64,000 nucleotides of DNA from Hydrogenophaga pseudoflava NBRC 102511 (GCF_001592285.1 NZ_BCWQ01000015.1:1-64000), one strand, 5' to 3'. Shown: positions 32,770 through 42,274, counted from the first letter of the stretch. Program-made: numbers and translations. Notes: generated from the letters alone by a model not told the origin.

Positions 32770-34397
32770 GGTTGCTTCTCCTGGGCGGGGGCGGCGCGCT
32801 GGCCGTCGTAGGGGCGCATGCTGGGCGGTGCGTCCGGCCCGAGCACGGCGCGCACGTAGTCGGCGTTGACCGAGAGCTGCGCCGCGGCGGCGTCGGTGTA
32901 GCGTTTGACCGGCGCGGCCAGCACGGCCAGCGCCACCGTCAACGCCATGAAAGCCCACACAGGGGCCTGCAGGTGGGCACTGCTGCCGGGAGCGCCCTGA
33001 TCCACCGCGGGCTGCACATGCCAGAACACGATCACGCCGGCACGCGCCAGGCCGATGATGGTGAGGAAGCCCACCCCCAGCACCACACTCCAGACCCAGG
33101 CCTGCGCCACCAGACCGCTGCTGGCCTGCAACACCATGAGCTTGCCCAGGAAGCCCGGCAGCGGCGGCAGGCCCGCTGCCGAGGCGGCGCCGAACAGCAG
33201 CATCACGCCCAGCAGCACCGGCTCGCGCACCGCGTGCGCCGGCTGCAGCCGGTCCATGGTCTCGCCGCGCTGCGCCGCGATCAGCTCCACCAGCAGGAAC
33301 AGGCCCGCCACCACGATGGTGCTGTGCAGCGTGTAGTACAGCGCGGCCGACAGCGTCGCCGGACTGAACAGCCCCACCGCGGCGAGGATGGTGCCCACCG
33401 AGGACACGGTGAGGTAGCCCACCAGCCGGCCCAGGCCATGCGCCGCCAGCGCGCCCAGCACACCCAGCGCACTGGTGGCCAGGGCCAGCGGCAGCAGCCA
33501 GTCGGCCACCGCCAGCGCGGCGCCACCGGCCTCAGCACCGAAAATCTGCCAGTGCACCCGCACGATGCTGTAGACGCCCACCTTGGTCATGATGGCGAAC
33601 AGCGCCGCCACCGGCGCGCTGGCCGCGGCGTAGGTGCCGGGCAGCCAGAAGTACAGCGGCAGCATGGCGGCCTTGAGGCCAAACACCACCAGCAGCACCA
33701 GCGCGGCGGCCTGCGCGAACAGCAGGGTGTCGCCCTGCAGCAGCGCCAGGCGCCGGCCCACATCGGCCATGTTCAGCGTGCCGGTGGCGGCGTAGACCAG
33801 CGACAGGCCGATCAGAAACAGGCCCGAGGCCACCAGGTTGAGCACCACGTAGTGCACGCCCATGCGAAAGCGCTCGCGCCCCTGGCCGTGCACCAGCAGC
33901 ACGTAGGACGCGATCAGCAGCACCTCGAAAAACACGAAGAGGTTGAACAGGTCGCCAGTGAGGAAAGCGCCGCACAGGCCCATGAGCTGGAACTGGAAGA
34001 TGGCGTGGAAGTAGCGGCCACGCCCGTCCCAGCCACTGGCGGCATACCAGAGCACCGGCAGCGCGACCAGGTAGGTCAGCAGCACCATCAGCGCCGAGAG
34101 CCGGTCGACCACCATGACGATGCCGAACGGCGCCGGCCATTCGCCCAGGCGGTAGACCAGCAGCTCGCCGCCGGCCGCGTGCCGCACCAGCCCCACCGCC
34201 ATGAACAGGCCGAGTGCCGTGGACAGCAGCGCGATGCGGCGGCGCCAGCGCAGCGGCGCGTCGTCGTGCGCCCCGCCCTGCCCGGCCATGCCGCCGGCAT
34301 CGCCGATGAGTAGCAGCACCGCCGCCGTCAACATGGGCAGCACCACCGACAGCACCGGGGCGTGCTGCAGCCAGAAACCGAACAACGAACCCGTCAT
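32766..34397 (-). CDS. mnhD: Mnh/Mrp antiporter subunit D (543 aa)
   Basis: A proton-translocating subunit homologous to complex I NuoN/NuoM. About 14 membrane helices; Proton_antipo_M domain with Val-Phe-Phe-Glu-Val-Leu-Leu (conserved Glu of helix 5), Gly-Leu-Lys-Ala-Ala-Met-Leu-Pro-Leu-Tyr-Phe-Trp-Leu-Pro (conserved Lys) and His-Ser-Thr-Ile-Val near the middle. The C-terminus after about 500 is hydrophilic. Start and stop overlap neighbours by ATGA, so translation is coupled through the operon. Confidence 0.95.
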   Translation of the reverse strand: MTGSLFGFWLQHAPVLSVVLPMLTAAVLLLIGDAGGMAGQGGAHDDAPLRWRRRIALLSTALGLFMAVGLVRHAAGGELLVYRLGEWPAPFGIVMVVDRLSALMVLLTYLVALPVLWYAASGWDGRGRYFHAIFQFQLMGLCGAFLTGDLFNLFVFFEVLLIASYVLLVHGQGRERFRMGVHYVVLNLVASGLFLIGLSLVYAATGTLNMADVGRRLALLQGDTLLFAQAAALVLLVVFGLKAAMLPLYFWLPGTYAAASAPVAALFAIMTKVGVYSIVRVHWQIFGAEAGGAALAVADWLLPLALATSALGVLGALAAHGLGRLVGYLTVSSVGTILAAVGLFSPATLSAALYYTLHSTIVVAGLFLLVELIAAQRGETMDRLQPAHAVREPVLLGVMLLFGAASAAGLPPLPGFLGKLMVLQASSGLVAQAWVWSVVLGVGFLTIIGLARAGVIVFWHVQPAVDQGAPGSSAHLQAPVWAFMALTVALAVLAAPVKRYTDAAAAQLSVNADYVRAVLGPDAPPSMRPYDGQRAAPAQEKQP

Positions 34398-34738
34398 GCG
34401 CGCGGCCCTCCGCGCTCGTGGCCATCCACGTGGTCGTTGCCGCTTTCATGGCGGCTGCGCAGCGCCAGTTCCACCACGAAGCCGGTGGTCGCAAAGCCGA
34501 TCACGATGGCGGTGAGCACCAGCGCCTGCGGCAGAGGGTCGGCCACCGGACCCTCGCCCACCAGCACCGGCGCGGCGTTGCTCCACAACCGGCCCATCAG
34601 GAAGATGAACACGTTGACCGCATACCCGAACAGCGACAGCCCCAGCACCACCGGGAAGCTGCGACCGCGCAGCATGAGGTAGATGCCGGTGGCGGTGACC
34701 ATGCCCACGCCGGTGGCGAGAAGAAATTCCATGCTCAT
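34394..34738 (-). CDS. mnhC: Mnh/Mrp antiporter subunit C (114 aa)
   Basis: A NuoK-like subunit with three membrane helices. Family features: Gly-Ile-Tyr-Leu-Met-Leu-Arg-Gly-Arg, Leu-Gly-Leu-Ser-Leu-Phe-Gly-Tyr-Ala-Val-Asn, and Asp-Pro-Leu-Pro-Gln-Ala-Leu-Val-Leu-Thr-Ala-Ile-Val-Ile-Gly. The C-terminal 20 residues are charged and His-rich. It overlaps mnhAB and mnhD by four nucleotides each. Confidence 0.94.
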   Translation of the reverse strand: MSMEFLLATGVGMVTATGIYLMLRGRSFPVVLGLSLFGYAVNVFIFLMGRLWSNAAPVLVGEGPVADPLPQALVLTAIVIGFATTGFVVELALRSRHESGNDHVDGHERGGPRA

Positions 34739-37569
34739 GCGGCACTCCTTGGGGTGGGGGTGGCGGTGGCGGGCAACTCGCGCGAGGCCTGACCCAGCAC
34801 CGAGATCGTCAGCAGCGTGCTGCCCACCACAGTGAGGTAGACGCCCAGGTCAAAAATGGCAGCGGTGGCCAGCGGCAGTTCGCCCAGCATCGGCACATGC
34901 GGGTGGCCGTGGGCACTGGTCAGAAACGGACGGCCGAGCGCGAACGCGCCCACGCCGGTCAGACCGGCAATGCCCAGGCCGCTGCCGACCCAGCGCACGA
35001 AGCGGCGCCCGCCGCCCGCGCGCAGGAACTGCTCGGCCCGCGCCTGACCCAGCGACATGAACTGCAGCACCAGCGCCACGGCCGTGATCAGCCCGGCGAT
35101 GAAACCACCACCGGGCAGGTTGTGGCCGCGCATGAAGATGTAGAGGCTGAACACCAGGGCCAGCGGCAGCACCACCGACGCGGCCACACGCAGCAGCAAC
35201 GGCTGTTGTGCGAAGGTCCAGGCGCGGCCCTCGGGGTCCATGCCCGGGCGGCGCGTGCGCAGGCCGTCCATGAGCGCCAGCACGCCGACGGCGGCGATGC
35301 CCAGCACGGTGATCTCGCCCATGGTGTCGTAGCCGCGGAAGTCCACCAGGATCACGTTGACCACGTTGGTGCCGCCGCCCTTGGGCAGCGACTCCTGCAG
35401 GAAATACCACGAGATGGATTCGTGGTCGCGCGTGAGCACCAGCCAGGTGATGACCGACATGGCCGCGCCGCCACCCAGCGCCAGCAGCGCGTGCAGGCCC
35501 TTGCGCAGCGCCGGGGTTTCTTTCGGGCTGGTCTGAGGCAGCAGAGCCAGGCCCATCAGCAGCAGCACGGTGGAGACGATGTCCACCGACAGCTGCGTCA
35601 GCGCCAGGTCGGGCGCCGAGAAGCCCAGGAAGGTGAGCGAGGCCGCCACACCGACCACACCCACCAGCACCACGGTCTGGAAGCGCTGGTGGTGCGTGCG
35701 CGCGATGGCGATGCAGGTCAGCAGCAGCAGAGCCCACATGGCCCAGGCCAGCGGCGTTGCCGGCATCTGGGGCCGGGTCCCGGTGCCGATGCCGCTGCCC
35801 AGAAACGGCAGCGCACCCAGCACCAGCGCGGTCAGCAGCAGCCAGCCCACGTAGCGTTGCAGCGAACCGGTTTCCAGCCGCGCCGTCAGCCGGCCCGAGA
35901 GGCCGAACAGGCGGTCGATCAGCCATTCGAAAATGCTGCGGCCCGTGGCCACACCGAACCAGTTTTCCGACGCGATGTGGTGCAGGCGTCGGCCCTTCGC
36001 AAGCCACAGGTACAAGCCCACGCCCACCGCCAGCGCAATGGCGCTCATCAGCAGCGGCAGGTTGAAGCCGTGCCAGATCGCCAGGTGGTACTCGGGCAGT
36101 GCCTGGCCCAACAGCGCGGTCGCGGCCACGTGCACCAGCGGCCCGAAGGTGAGCGCGGGCGCCAGGCCGACCGCGATGCAGATGATCACCAGCAGCATCG
36201 CAGGCAGCTTCATGCCCAGCGGGGGCTCGTGCGGGTGATCGTTCGGCACATCGCCCAACTCGCCGTTGAAGTAGGTGTCGTGCACGAAGCGCAGCGAGTA
36301 GGCCACGCTGAAGACGCCGGCGAGGGTCACCAGCGCGGGCACCAGCCAGGCATAGATGCCGCTGGTGCCGACCACGGCTTCGGTGAAGAACATTTCCTTG
36401 GACAGGAAACCGTTGGTCAGCGGCACGCCGGCCATGGACGCGGCCGCCACCATGGACAAGGTGGCCGTCCAGGGCATGAACTTCCACAGCCCACCGAGCT
36501 GGCGCATGTCGCGCGAATGGGTCTCGTGGTCCACGATGCCGGCGATCATGAACAGCGAGGCCTTGAACGCCGCGTGGTTGAGCACGTGGAACACGGCGGC
36601 CACGGCCGCCAGCGGCGAGCCCAGACCGATCAGGAACACGATCAGCCCCAGGTGGCTGACGGTGGAATACGCGAGCAAGCCCTTGAGGTCGTGTTTGAAG
36701 ATCGCGATGAAGGCCGCGAACAACACCGTGGCCAGTCCGGCCGCGCTGACGATGGCCTCGAAATGCCCGGTGCCGGCGAGCACTGGGTGCATGCGCATCA
36801 GCAGGAACACGCCGGCCTTGACCATGGTGGCCGAGTGCAGGTAGGCCGAGACCGGTGTGGGCGCGGCCATGGCGTCGGGCAGCCAGAAATGAAACGGGAA
36901 CTGCGCGCTCTTGGTGAAGGCGCCCAGCAGGATCAGCAGCAGCGCGGGCACAAAGCGCGGGTCGGCCTGGATGGTGGCGACCTGGGCCGCCAGGGCGCTG
37001 AGTTCGTATGTGCCCGCGATCTGGCCCAGTAGCACGAAACCGCCCAGCATGGCCAGGCCGCCGCCGCCCGTGACGGCCAGGGCCTGCCGCGCACCGGCGC
37101 GCGCGTCGGCACGGTGGCTCCAGAAGCCGATCAGCAGGAAGGACGAGATGCTGGTCAGCTCCCAGAACACCACCAGCAGCAGCAGGTTGTCCGACAGCAC
37201 CACGCCCAGCATGGCGGCCATGAACAGCATCATGAAGCTGTAGAACTTGCCGGCCGAGTCCTCGGGCGCCAGGTAGTAAGCCGCGTACAGCACGATCAGC
37301 AGGCCGATGAACAGGATCAGCCCGGCGAACATGAGCGAAAGGCCATCGAGCCGGAAGCTCAGCTGCAGGCCGATCTCGGGCACCCAGGGCCAGGCGTTGA
37401 TCACCGTCTGGCCGGCGAACACAGCCGGTGCCTGCGCCAGCAGCAGCGCGAGCGCCGACGCGGTGACCAGGCCGGCGGCCAGGGCGGTGAGAGGGCGGGA
37501 CTTTGAACCGAGGCAGGCGGTGGCCACGGTCCCGAGCAGCAGAGGCAGCAAGACAATCAACAAGAGCAA
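34735..37569 (-). CDS. mnhA: Mnh/Mrp antiporter fused subunits A and B (944 aa)
   Basis: The largest subunit, here with the MnhB domain fused at its C-terminus as in the Pha-type systems. Residues about 100-420 are the NuoL-like proton channel (Phe-Trp-Glu-Leu-Thr-Ser-Ile-Ser-Ser-Phe-Leu-Leu-Ile-Gly; Phe-His-Phe-Trp-Leu-Pro-Asp-Ala-Met; Pro-Thr-Pro-Val-Ser-Ala). A NuoJ-like section (Ala-Pro-Asp-Leu-Ala-Leu-Thr-Gln-Leu-Ser-Val-Asp) follows, then MnhB from about 790 with His-Asn-Leu-Pro-Gly-Gly-Gly-Phe-Ile-Ala-Gly-Leu. It starts with TTG at 37569, with AGGAAG about 5 nt upstream. First gene of the operon; the complex exchanges Na+ or K+ for H+ in pH and salt tolerance. Confidence 0.95.
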   Translation of the reverse strand: MLLLIVLLPLLLGTVATACLGSKSRPLTALAAGLVTASALALLLAQAPAVFAGQTVINAWPWVPEIGLQLSFRLDGLSLMFAGLILFIGLLIVLYAAYYLAPEDSAGKFYSFMMLFMAAMLGVVLSDNLLLLVVFWELTSISSFLLIGFWSHRADARAGARQALAVTGGGGLAMLGGFVLLGQIAGTYELSALAAQVATIQADPRFVPALLLILLGAFTKSAQFPFHFWLPDAMAAPTPVSAYLHSATMVKAGVFLLMRMHPVLAGTGHFEAIVSAAGLATVLFAAFIAIFKHDLKGLLAYSTVSHLGLIVFLIGLGSPLAAVAAVFHVLNHAAFKASLFMIAGIVDHETHSRDMRQLGGLWKFMPWTATLSMVAAASMAGVPLTNGFLSKEMFFTEAVVGTSGIYAWLVPALVTLAGVFSVAYSLRFVHDTYFNGELGDVPNDHPHEPPLGMKLPAMLLVIICIAVGLAPALTFGPLVHVAATALLGQALPEYHLAIWHGFNLPLLMSAIALAVGVGLYLWLAKGRRLHHIASENWFGVATGRSIFEWLIDRLFGLSGRLTARLETGSLQRYVGWLLLTALVLGALPFLGSGIGTGTRPQMPATPLAWAMWALLLLTCIAIARTHHQRFQTVVLVGVVGVAASLTFLGFSAPDLALTQLSVDIVSTVLLLMGLALLPQTSPKETPALRKGLHALLALGGGAAMSVITWLVLTRDHESISWYFLQESLPKGGGTNVVNVILVDFRGYDTMGEITVLGIAAVGVLALMDGLRTRRPGMDPEGRAWTFAQQPLLLRVAASVVLPLALVFSLYIFMRGHNLPGGGFIAGLITAVALVLQFMSLGQARAEQFLRAGGGRRFVRWVGSGLGIAGLTGVGAFALGRPFLTSAHGHPHVPMLGELPLATAAIFDLGVYLTVVGSTLLTISVLGQASRELPATATPTPRSAA

Positions 37570-37593
37570 GGTGCTTCCTTCGGGTGAGCGGGC

Positions 37594-37599
37594 ATTCTA
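37594..37599 (-). promoter_or_regulatory. putative -10 box of the mnh operon
   Basis: On the minus strand TAGAAT stands 24 bp before the TTG start of mnhA, in the 74-bp gap after the MFS gene. No good -35 is evident, so it may be a weak or activator-dependent promoter. Confidence 0.35.
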
Positions 37600-37643
37600 G
37601 GGAGCACCACCCACCCCGCGAGTTCCCGGGGGCTTAACCGGAA

Positions 37644-38819
37644 TCAGTCGAGCCGCTGCGGTGGGGGGGCGGACCCGCGCATGCGCCAGGCCAGCCGGGA
37701 CCCGGTCCCCACCGCGAAGCCCACTGTCCAGAACACGCCGCTCACGCCCACCAGCACCCCGGCCGACCCGAACAGCAACGGCATCACCACGCTGGAACCG
37801 TTGATGGCCATGGAGCGCAGGCCCAGTGCTTCGCCGTGCCGGTGTTTCGGTGTGATCTGGTGCAGGGTGCTCATCACCATGGGCTGCACCGAGCCCAGGG
37901 CCAGTCCCAGCAGCACCGACAGCAGCCCCATCAGCCAGGCCGTGTGCACCAGCGGGTAGAGCGCGAACAGTGCGGCCGTGCTGACCATGGCGGTGCCGAT
38001 CACCGTGCCTTCGTGCAGCCGCGAGGCCAGCCAGGGCATGATCAGCCGGATGGCCGTGGCCGCCAGCGCGAAGGAGCCAAGGATGGCGCCGATCACCGTG
38101 GCCGAGAGCCCGCGCTCGTGACCCAGCACCGGCACGAGGAAGGTGTGCACGTCCCAGCACGAGGCCAGCAACCAGTTCATCAGCATCAGGTTGCGGAACG
38201 GTTTGTCCCGCAGCAGATCCCAGGACGACTGCCGGCGCGGCGCTTCGCCCGTGTCGGGCGCGGGATGGTCGGGCACACGCCGCACCCACCACCAGGCCAG
38301 CGAAGGCAACAAGGCCATCAGCAAGTAGGCGGCACGAAAGCCGCTGGCGTCGATCAGCAGGCCCGCCAGAAACGGTCCGAGGAAGTTTGAAATGGACGGC
38401 CCGACGGCGACCCAGCTGAACACCTGGCGCAGTTCGGTGGCGTCGCTCGCCATGTGGCCCACGTGGCGCTGCAGCGCGATCATGGCCAGGCAGACGGCGG
38501 CGCCGCTGGTGATCGCCGTCAGGCACAGCACACCAAACTGCGGCCATGCGACCGAGCACAGCCCCCCGGCCGTCGCCACCACGCTGGCCAGCACGAACGG
38601 GCGCTGCAGACCATGGCGCTCGGCGTACCGGCCAGCGGGCAAGGCCAGGACCACCTGGGCCAGCGCGAACAGGGCCAGCAGCACGCCGACCGCGACGGCG
38701 CTGTGACCTTCGCGCAGCGCCATCAGCGGCGCAGCCATGCGAAAACCGGTCATGCAGGCGTGCACGCAGATCTGCGCGCCGATCAGGCGGACCAGGGCGG
38801 TGCGGGTGCCGGGTCTCAA
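37644..38819 (-). CDS. major facilitator superfamily transporter (391 aa)
   Basis: Twelve predicted membrane helices in two halves, with the MFS loop motif Gly-Arg-Tyr-Ala-Glu-Arg-His-Gly-Leu-Gln-Arg-Pro between helices 2 and 3. The start is TTG at 38819, overlapping the rmuC stop as TTGA, which indicates coupled translation; a later ATG is possible but would cut the first helix. The C-terminus is short and Pro-rich. No substrate motif is recognised; the pairing with rmuC is not known to be functional. Confidence 0.85.
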   Translation of the reverse strand: MRPGTRTALVRLIGAQICVHACMTGFRMAAPLMALREGHSAVAVGVLLALFALAQVVLALPAGRYAERHGLQRPFVLASVVATAGGLCSVAWPQFGVLCLTAITSGAAVCLAMIALQRHVGHMASDATELRQVFSWVAVGPSISNFLGPFLAGLLIDASGFRAAYLLMALLPSLAWWWVRRVPDHPAPDTGEAPRRQSSWDLLRDKPFRNLMLMNWLLASCWDVHTFLVPVLGHERGLSATVIGAILGSFALAATAIRLIMPWLASRLHEGTVIGTAMVSTAALFALYPLVHTAWLMGLLSVLLGLALGSVQPMVMSTLHQITPKHRHGEALGLRSMAINGSSVVMPLLFGSAGVLVGVSGVFWTVGFAVGTGSRLAWRMRGSAPPPQRLD

Positions 38820-40204
38820 GCCGGATCGCCGTCGGCGGCGTCCAGCGGCAGCAGCGACTGCGCACGGTCCTGCGGCAAGGCCTCGACGGTCTTGAGCGCG
38901 CGGCCCATGGCGCGGCTGCGCACCTCGGCCGCATCCAGGGTGTTGAGCACGGTCTGGGTCTGGTTTTTGACCTTGGCGAGCACGTCGCCGAACTTGCCGA
39001 ACTCGGTCTTGACCGCCCCCAGCACCTGCCAGACCTCGCTGCTGCGCTTCTCCAGCGCCAGCGTGCGGAAGCCCATCTGCAGCGCGTTGAGCATGGCCAT
39101 CAGCGTGGTCGGCCCGGTGAGCGTGACGCGGTGATCGCGCTGCAGGGCCTCCATCAGGCCCGGTCGGCGCAGCACCTCGGCGTACAGGCCTTCGGTGGGC
39201 AGGAACAGGATGGCGAAGTCGGTGGTGTGCGGCGGCTCCAGGTACTTCTCGGCCATGGATTTGGCTTCCAGCCGGATGCGCTGCTCCAGCCCGCGCGCGG
39301 CCAGTTCGGCGCCCTCGGCGTCGGCGCGCTGCTGCGCGTCCAGCAGGCGTTCGTAGTCCTCGTTCGGGAACTTGGCGTCGATCGGCAGCCAGCAGGGCGC
39401 ACCGTCATCGCCCCGCCCCGGCAGGCGGATCGCAAAGTCCACCATGTTGCGGCTGCCCGGCCGCGTCGCCACCTGTGCCGCGTACTGCTCGGGGGAAAAC
39501 ACCTGCTCCAGCAGCGCGCCCAGCTGGGCCTCGCCGAACATCCCGCGGGTCTTCACATTACTCAGCAAATGCTTGAGGTCGCCCACGCCCTGCGCCAGGG
39601 TCTGCATCTCGCCCAGACCCTTGTGCACCTGCTCCAGCCGCTCGGCCACCTGCTTGAAGCTCTCGCCCAGGCGCTGCTCCAGCGTGGCGTGCAGCTTTTC
39701 GTCCACCGTGGCGCGCATCTCGTCGAGCTTGGCGGCGTTGCTGGTCTGCAGCTGGGCCAGCTGGGTTTCCAGCGTGGCGCGCACCTCGGCCAGGCGGCGC
39801 GCGTTGGCTTCACTCAGGTCCTGCAGCTGGCGCGTCAGCGTGTCGCCCAGGGTGCCGCGCAGTTGCACCAGCTGCTGCGCGAAGGCGTCAATCTGCGCGT
39901 TCTGCGTGCGGGTGGTTTCCGCGCCCTGGCGCACCAGCGTGTCCTGGAAGGTGGCCAGGGTTTGTTGGATCTCCAGCCGGCCGGTGCGGGCGCTGTCGCC
40001 CACCTCGCGGCGCAGCTCGCCCTCGACCCGGTCGATGCGCTGTTCGGTGGCCTGGCCCTGCTGCTGCAGCACGGCCAGCAGCTGCGCGCGCTGCGCCGCC
40101 TCATCGGCGTTGGCCGGCGGACGGCGCAACAGCAACCACAACAGACACAGGGCGTTGAGCACGCCCAGCGCCACCACGATCCAGATCAGCAGTCCATCGG
40201 TCAT
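38816..40204 (-). CDS. rmuC: DNA recombination protein RmuC (462 aa)
   Basis: A membrane-anchored protein that limits DNA inversions at short inverted repeats. One N-terminal helix (about 5-25) is followed by a long coiled coil (about 40-210, rich in Gln, Ala, Leu and Arg). The C-terminal RmuC domain is of the PD-(D/E)XK nuclease type: Val-Asp-Phe-Ala-Ile-Arg-Leu-Pro, then Leu-Pro-Ile-Asp-Ala-Lys-Phe-Pro with the Asp-x-Lys catalytic pair. Ile-Leu-Phe-Leu-Pro-Thr-Glu-Gly-Leu-Tyr-Ala-Glu is also typical. Length fits the family. The stop overlaps the MFS start. Confidence 0.95.
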   Translation of the reverse strand: MTDGLLIWIVVALGVLNALCLLWLLLRRPPANADEAAQRAQLLAVLQQQGQATEQRIDRVEGELRREVGDSARTGRLEIQQTLATFQDTLVRQGAETTRTQNAQIDAFAQQLVQLRGTLGDTLTRQLQDLSEANARRLAEVRATLETQLAQLQTSNAAKLDEMRATVDEKLHATLEQRLGESFKQVAERLEQVHKGLGEMQTLAQGVGDLKHLLSNVKTRGMFGEAQLGALLEQVFSPEQYAAQVATRPGSRNMVDFAIRLPGRGDDGAPCWLPIDAKFPNEDYERLLDAQQRADAEGAELAARGLEQRIRLEAKSMAEKYLEPPHTTDFAILFLPTEGLYAEVLRRPGLMEALQRDHRVTLTGPTTLMAMLNALQMGFRTLALEKRSSEVWQVLGAVKTEFGKFGDVLAKVKNQTQTVLNTLDAAEVRSRAMGRALKTVEALPQDRAQSLLPLDAADGDPA

Positions 40205-40223
40205 CCGCGCATCGTACCGTCGC

Positions 40224-41636
40224 TCAGGCGAAGAACAGCCAGGTCATCAGTGCGAACAGCGGCACCAGGATGCCGAACGACCAGGCCATGTAGCCGAAGA
40301 AGCTGGGCATCTTCACGCCACGGTCCTCGGCGATGGCCTTGACCATCAGGTTGGGCGCGTTGCCGATGTAGCTGTTGGCGCCCATGAACACCGCGCCCGC
40401 CGAGATCGCCACCAGCGTCGGCGCCAGCGTGGTCATCAGCACCTGCGCATCGCCGCCGGCGGTGTTGAAGAACACCAGGTAGGTCGGTGCGTTGTCGAGG
40501 AAGGAACTCAGGATGCCCGTGGCCCAGAAGTACATGGCCGGGTTCGGCGAGCCGTCGGGGTTGGTCACCGCCCGCACGATGGCGCCGAAAGGCCCGTCCA
40601 CGCCCGCCTTGAGCATGGCGATCACCGGGATGATGGTCAGGAAGATGCCGGCGAACAGCTTGGCCACCTCCTGCATCGGACCCCAGCTGAACTGGTTGTC
40701 GGCGTGCACGCTGCCGGGCGTGAGCTGCAGCGAGGCCACGGTGATCGCGATCAGTCCCAGGTCGCGCACGATGCCGGGCAGGCCGACCTCGGTGCCGGCG
40801 ATGTCGAACACCACGTCGGACTTCCACAGGCCGCTCATCAGCACCAGGCCGACCACGCCGGCCAGCAGCAGGAAGTTGACGCCGCCGTCGAAGCCGAACT
40901 GGCGGTCATCGGGCGTAGGGTCGGCGGGACGGATCTCCTCCCGCTTGTGGTAGTACCACCAGTCCAGCGCGTAGAACAGCACCAGCAGGGTGCCGACGAG
41001 GAACAGCGTTTCCGGAAAGATGTGGGTCAGGGTCCAGCTGAACTCGACGCCCTTGAGGAAGCCGAGGAACAGCGGCGGATCGCCCAGCGGCGTGAGCGAA
41101 CCACCGGCGTTGGAGACGATGAAAATGAAGAACACCACCACGTGCACCACATGCTTGCGGTTGTCGTTGGCACGGATCAGCGGACGGATCAGCAGCATCG
41201 ACGCGCCCGTGGTGCCCATGAAGCTGGCCAGCACCGCACCGATGGCGAGGATGCCGGTGTTGAGCGCCGGGCTGCCACGCAGGTTGCCCTTGATGTAGAT
41301 GCCGCCGGCCACGGTGAACAGCGCGGTCAGCAGGATGATGAAGGGGATGTACTCGGCCAGCAGCGCATGCACCACGCCCGCGCCTGCTGCGCCGGGGCCA
41401 AACACCAGGGCGAACGGCAGCAGGAACGCCAGCGCCCAGGCCGCCGAGACCTTGCCGAAATGGTGGTGCCAGAAGATGGGCGCCACCAGTGGAATGATGG
41501 CAATCGACAGCAGGATGCCCGCAAACGGCACACCCCACAGCACCGACAGCTGAGCGCCGTCCATATCGGCCGCCAGGGCCAGCGAAGGCAACAGTGACAG
41601 GACAGCAGCGCCCCAACGCGCGGTTCGGAATTTCAT
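40224..41636 (-). CDS. nhaD: Na+/H+ antiporter, NhaD family (470 aa)
   Basis: An inner-membrane antiporter that exports Na+ or Li+ in exchange for protons. Residues 1-22 look like a cleavable signal ending Leu-Ala-Leu-Ala-Ala, a feature seen in NhaD proteins. About 12 helices follow, including Ser-Asn-Ala-Gly-Gly-Ser-Leu-Thr-Pro-Leu-Gly-Asp-Pro-Pro-Leu-Phe and Phe-Leu-Asp-Asn-Ala-Pro-Thr-Tyr-Leu, the two broken-helix ion-binding motifs of the IT superfamily. The start at 41636 is the ATG of the usual N-terminus. With the mnh operon 2.7 kb away it makes a second Na+/H+ system in the same neighbourhood. Confidence 0.92.
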   Translation of the reverse strand: MKFRTARWGAAVLSLLPSLALAADMDGAQLSVLWGVPFAGILLSIAIIPLVAPIFWHHHFGKVSAAWALAFLLPFALVFGPGAAGAGVVHALLAEYIPFIILLTALFTVAGGIYIKGNLRGSPALNTGILAIGAVLASFMGTTGASMLLIRPLIRANDNRKHVVHVVVFFIFIVSNAGGSLTPLGDPPLFLGFLKGVEFSWTLTHIFPETLFLVGTLLVLFYALDWWYYHKREEIRPADPTPDDRQFGFDGGVNFLLLAGVVGLVLMSGLWKSDVVFDIAGTEVGLPGIVRDLGLIAITVASLQLTPGSVHADNQFSWGPMQEVAKLFAGIFLTIIPVIAMLKAGVDGPFGAIVRAVTNPDGSPNPAMYFWATGILSSFLDNAPTYLVFFNTAGGDAQVLMTTLAPTLVAISAGAVFMGANSYIGNAPNLMVKAIAEDRGVKMPSFFGYMAWSFGILVPLFALMTWLFFA

Positions 41637-41703
41637 GGTGTTTGTCTCCTCGTAGCCCTCGATTATTTCCTGTGCGCCTGAAGAACGCCTGACACCCCCT
41701 CGA

Positions 41704-41709
41704 TAGAAT
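41704..41709 (+). promoter_or_regulatory. putative -10 box of ridA
   Basis: TAGAAT at 41704-41709, 38 bp before the ridA start, in the 111-bp divergent gap with nhaD. The matching -35 is weak. Confidence 0.35.
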
Positions 41710-41747
41710 GCCCTGCTACCTCCCGACAACACCTTCCGGAGCCTTCA

Positions 41748-42218
41748 ATGAGCGTCTACGACAAGCTGAACCAGCTCGCCATCACACTCCCCCCCGTGGC
41801 CATCCCTGCAGCCGCCTATGTGCCGTTCGTGCAGACCGGCAACCTGGTCTTTCTCAGCGGCCACATTGCCAAGAAGGACGGCAAGCCCTGGGTGGGTCAG
41901 CTGGGCCTGACCATGACCACCGAGGAAGGCAAGGCGGCCGCACGCGCCATCGCCGTCGACCTCATGGGCACCCTCGCCGCGGCCTGTCTGGCCGCCGGCA
42001 AGACGCTGGACGACGTCAAGCGCATCGTCAAGGTCATGAGTCTGGTCAACAGCACCGGCAGCTTCACCGAACAGCACCTGGTCACCAACGGCTGCAGCGA
42101 GCTGCTGGGCGAGGTCTTCGGCCCCCAGGTGGGCGCGCACGCACGCAGCGCGTTCGGCGTCGCCCAGATCCCTCTGGGTGCCTGTGTCGAGATCGAGCTG
42201 ATCGCCGAGCTGGCTTAA
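41748..42218 (+). CDS. RidA-family (YjgF/YER057c/UK114) protein (156 aa)
   Basis: A small trimeric-type protein of the family that hydrolyses reactive enamine/imine intermediates from amino-acid enzymes. Visible are Gly-Asn-Leu-Val-Phe-Leu-Ser-Gly-His, a helix with Asp-Val-Lys-Arg-Ile-Val-Lys-Val-Met and the C-terminal Arg-Ser-Ala-Phe-Gly-Val-Ala-Gln-Ile-Pro-Leu-Gly-Ala-Cys-Val-Glu-Ile-Glu, in which the Arg and Glu correspond to the RidA active site. At 156 residues it is longer than classical RidA (about 128) and resembles the atypical subgroup whose enamine activity is unproven. Transcribed alone. Confidence 0.88.
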   Translation: MSVYDKLNQLAITLPPVAIPAAAYVPFVQTGNLVFLSGHIAKKDGKPWVGQLGLTMTTEEGKAAARAIAVDLMGTLAAACLAAGKTLDDVKRIVKVMSLVNSTGSFTEQHLVTNGCSELLGEVFGPQVGAHARSAFGVAQIPLGACVEIELIAELA

Positions 42219-42274
42219 AACACCGCACGCCGCGTCGCCTGCCCGGCGGCGCCGTGCTTACGCGGGATGCGGAC

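Noticed and set aside
34897..37032. 711-codon frame antisense to mnhA
   Set aside because: His/Gln/Arg-rich sequence typical of antisense frames; the sense strand encodes an unmistakable antiporter subunit.
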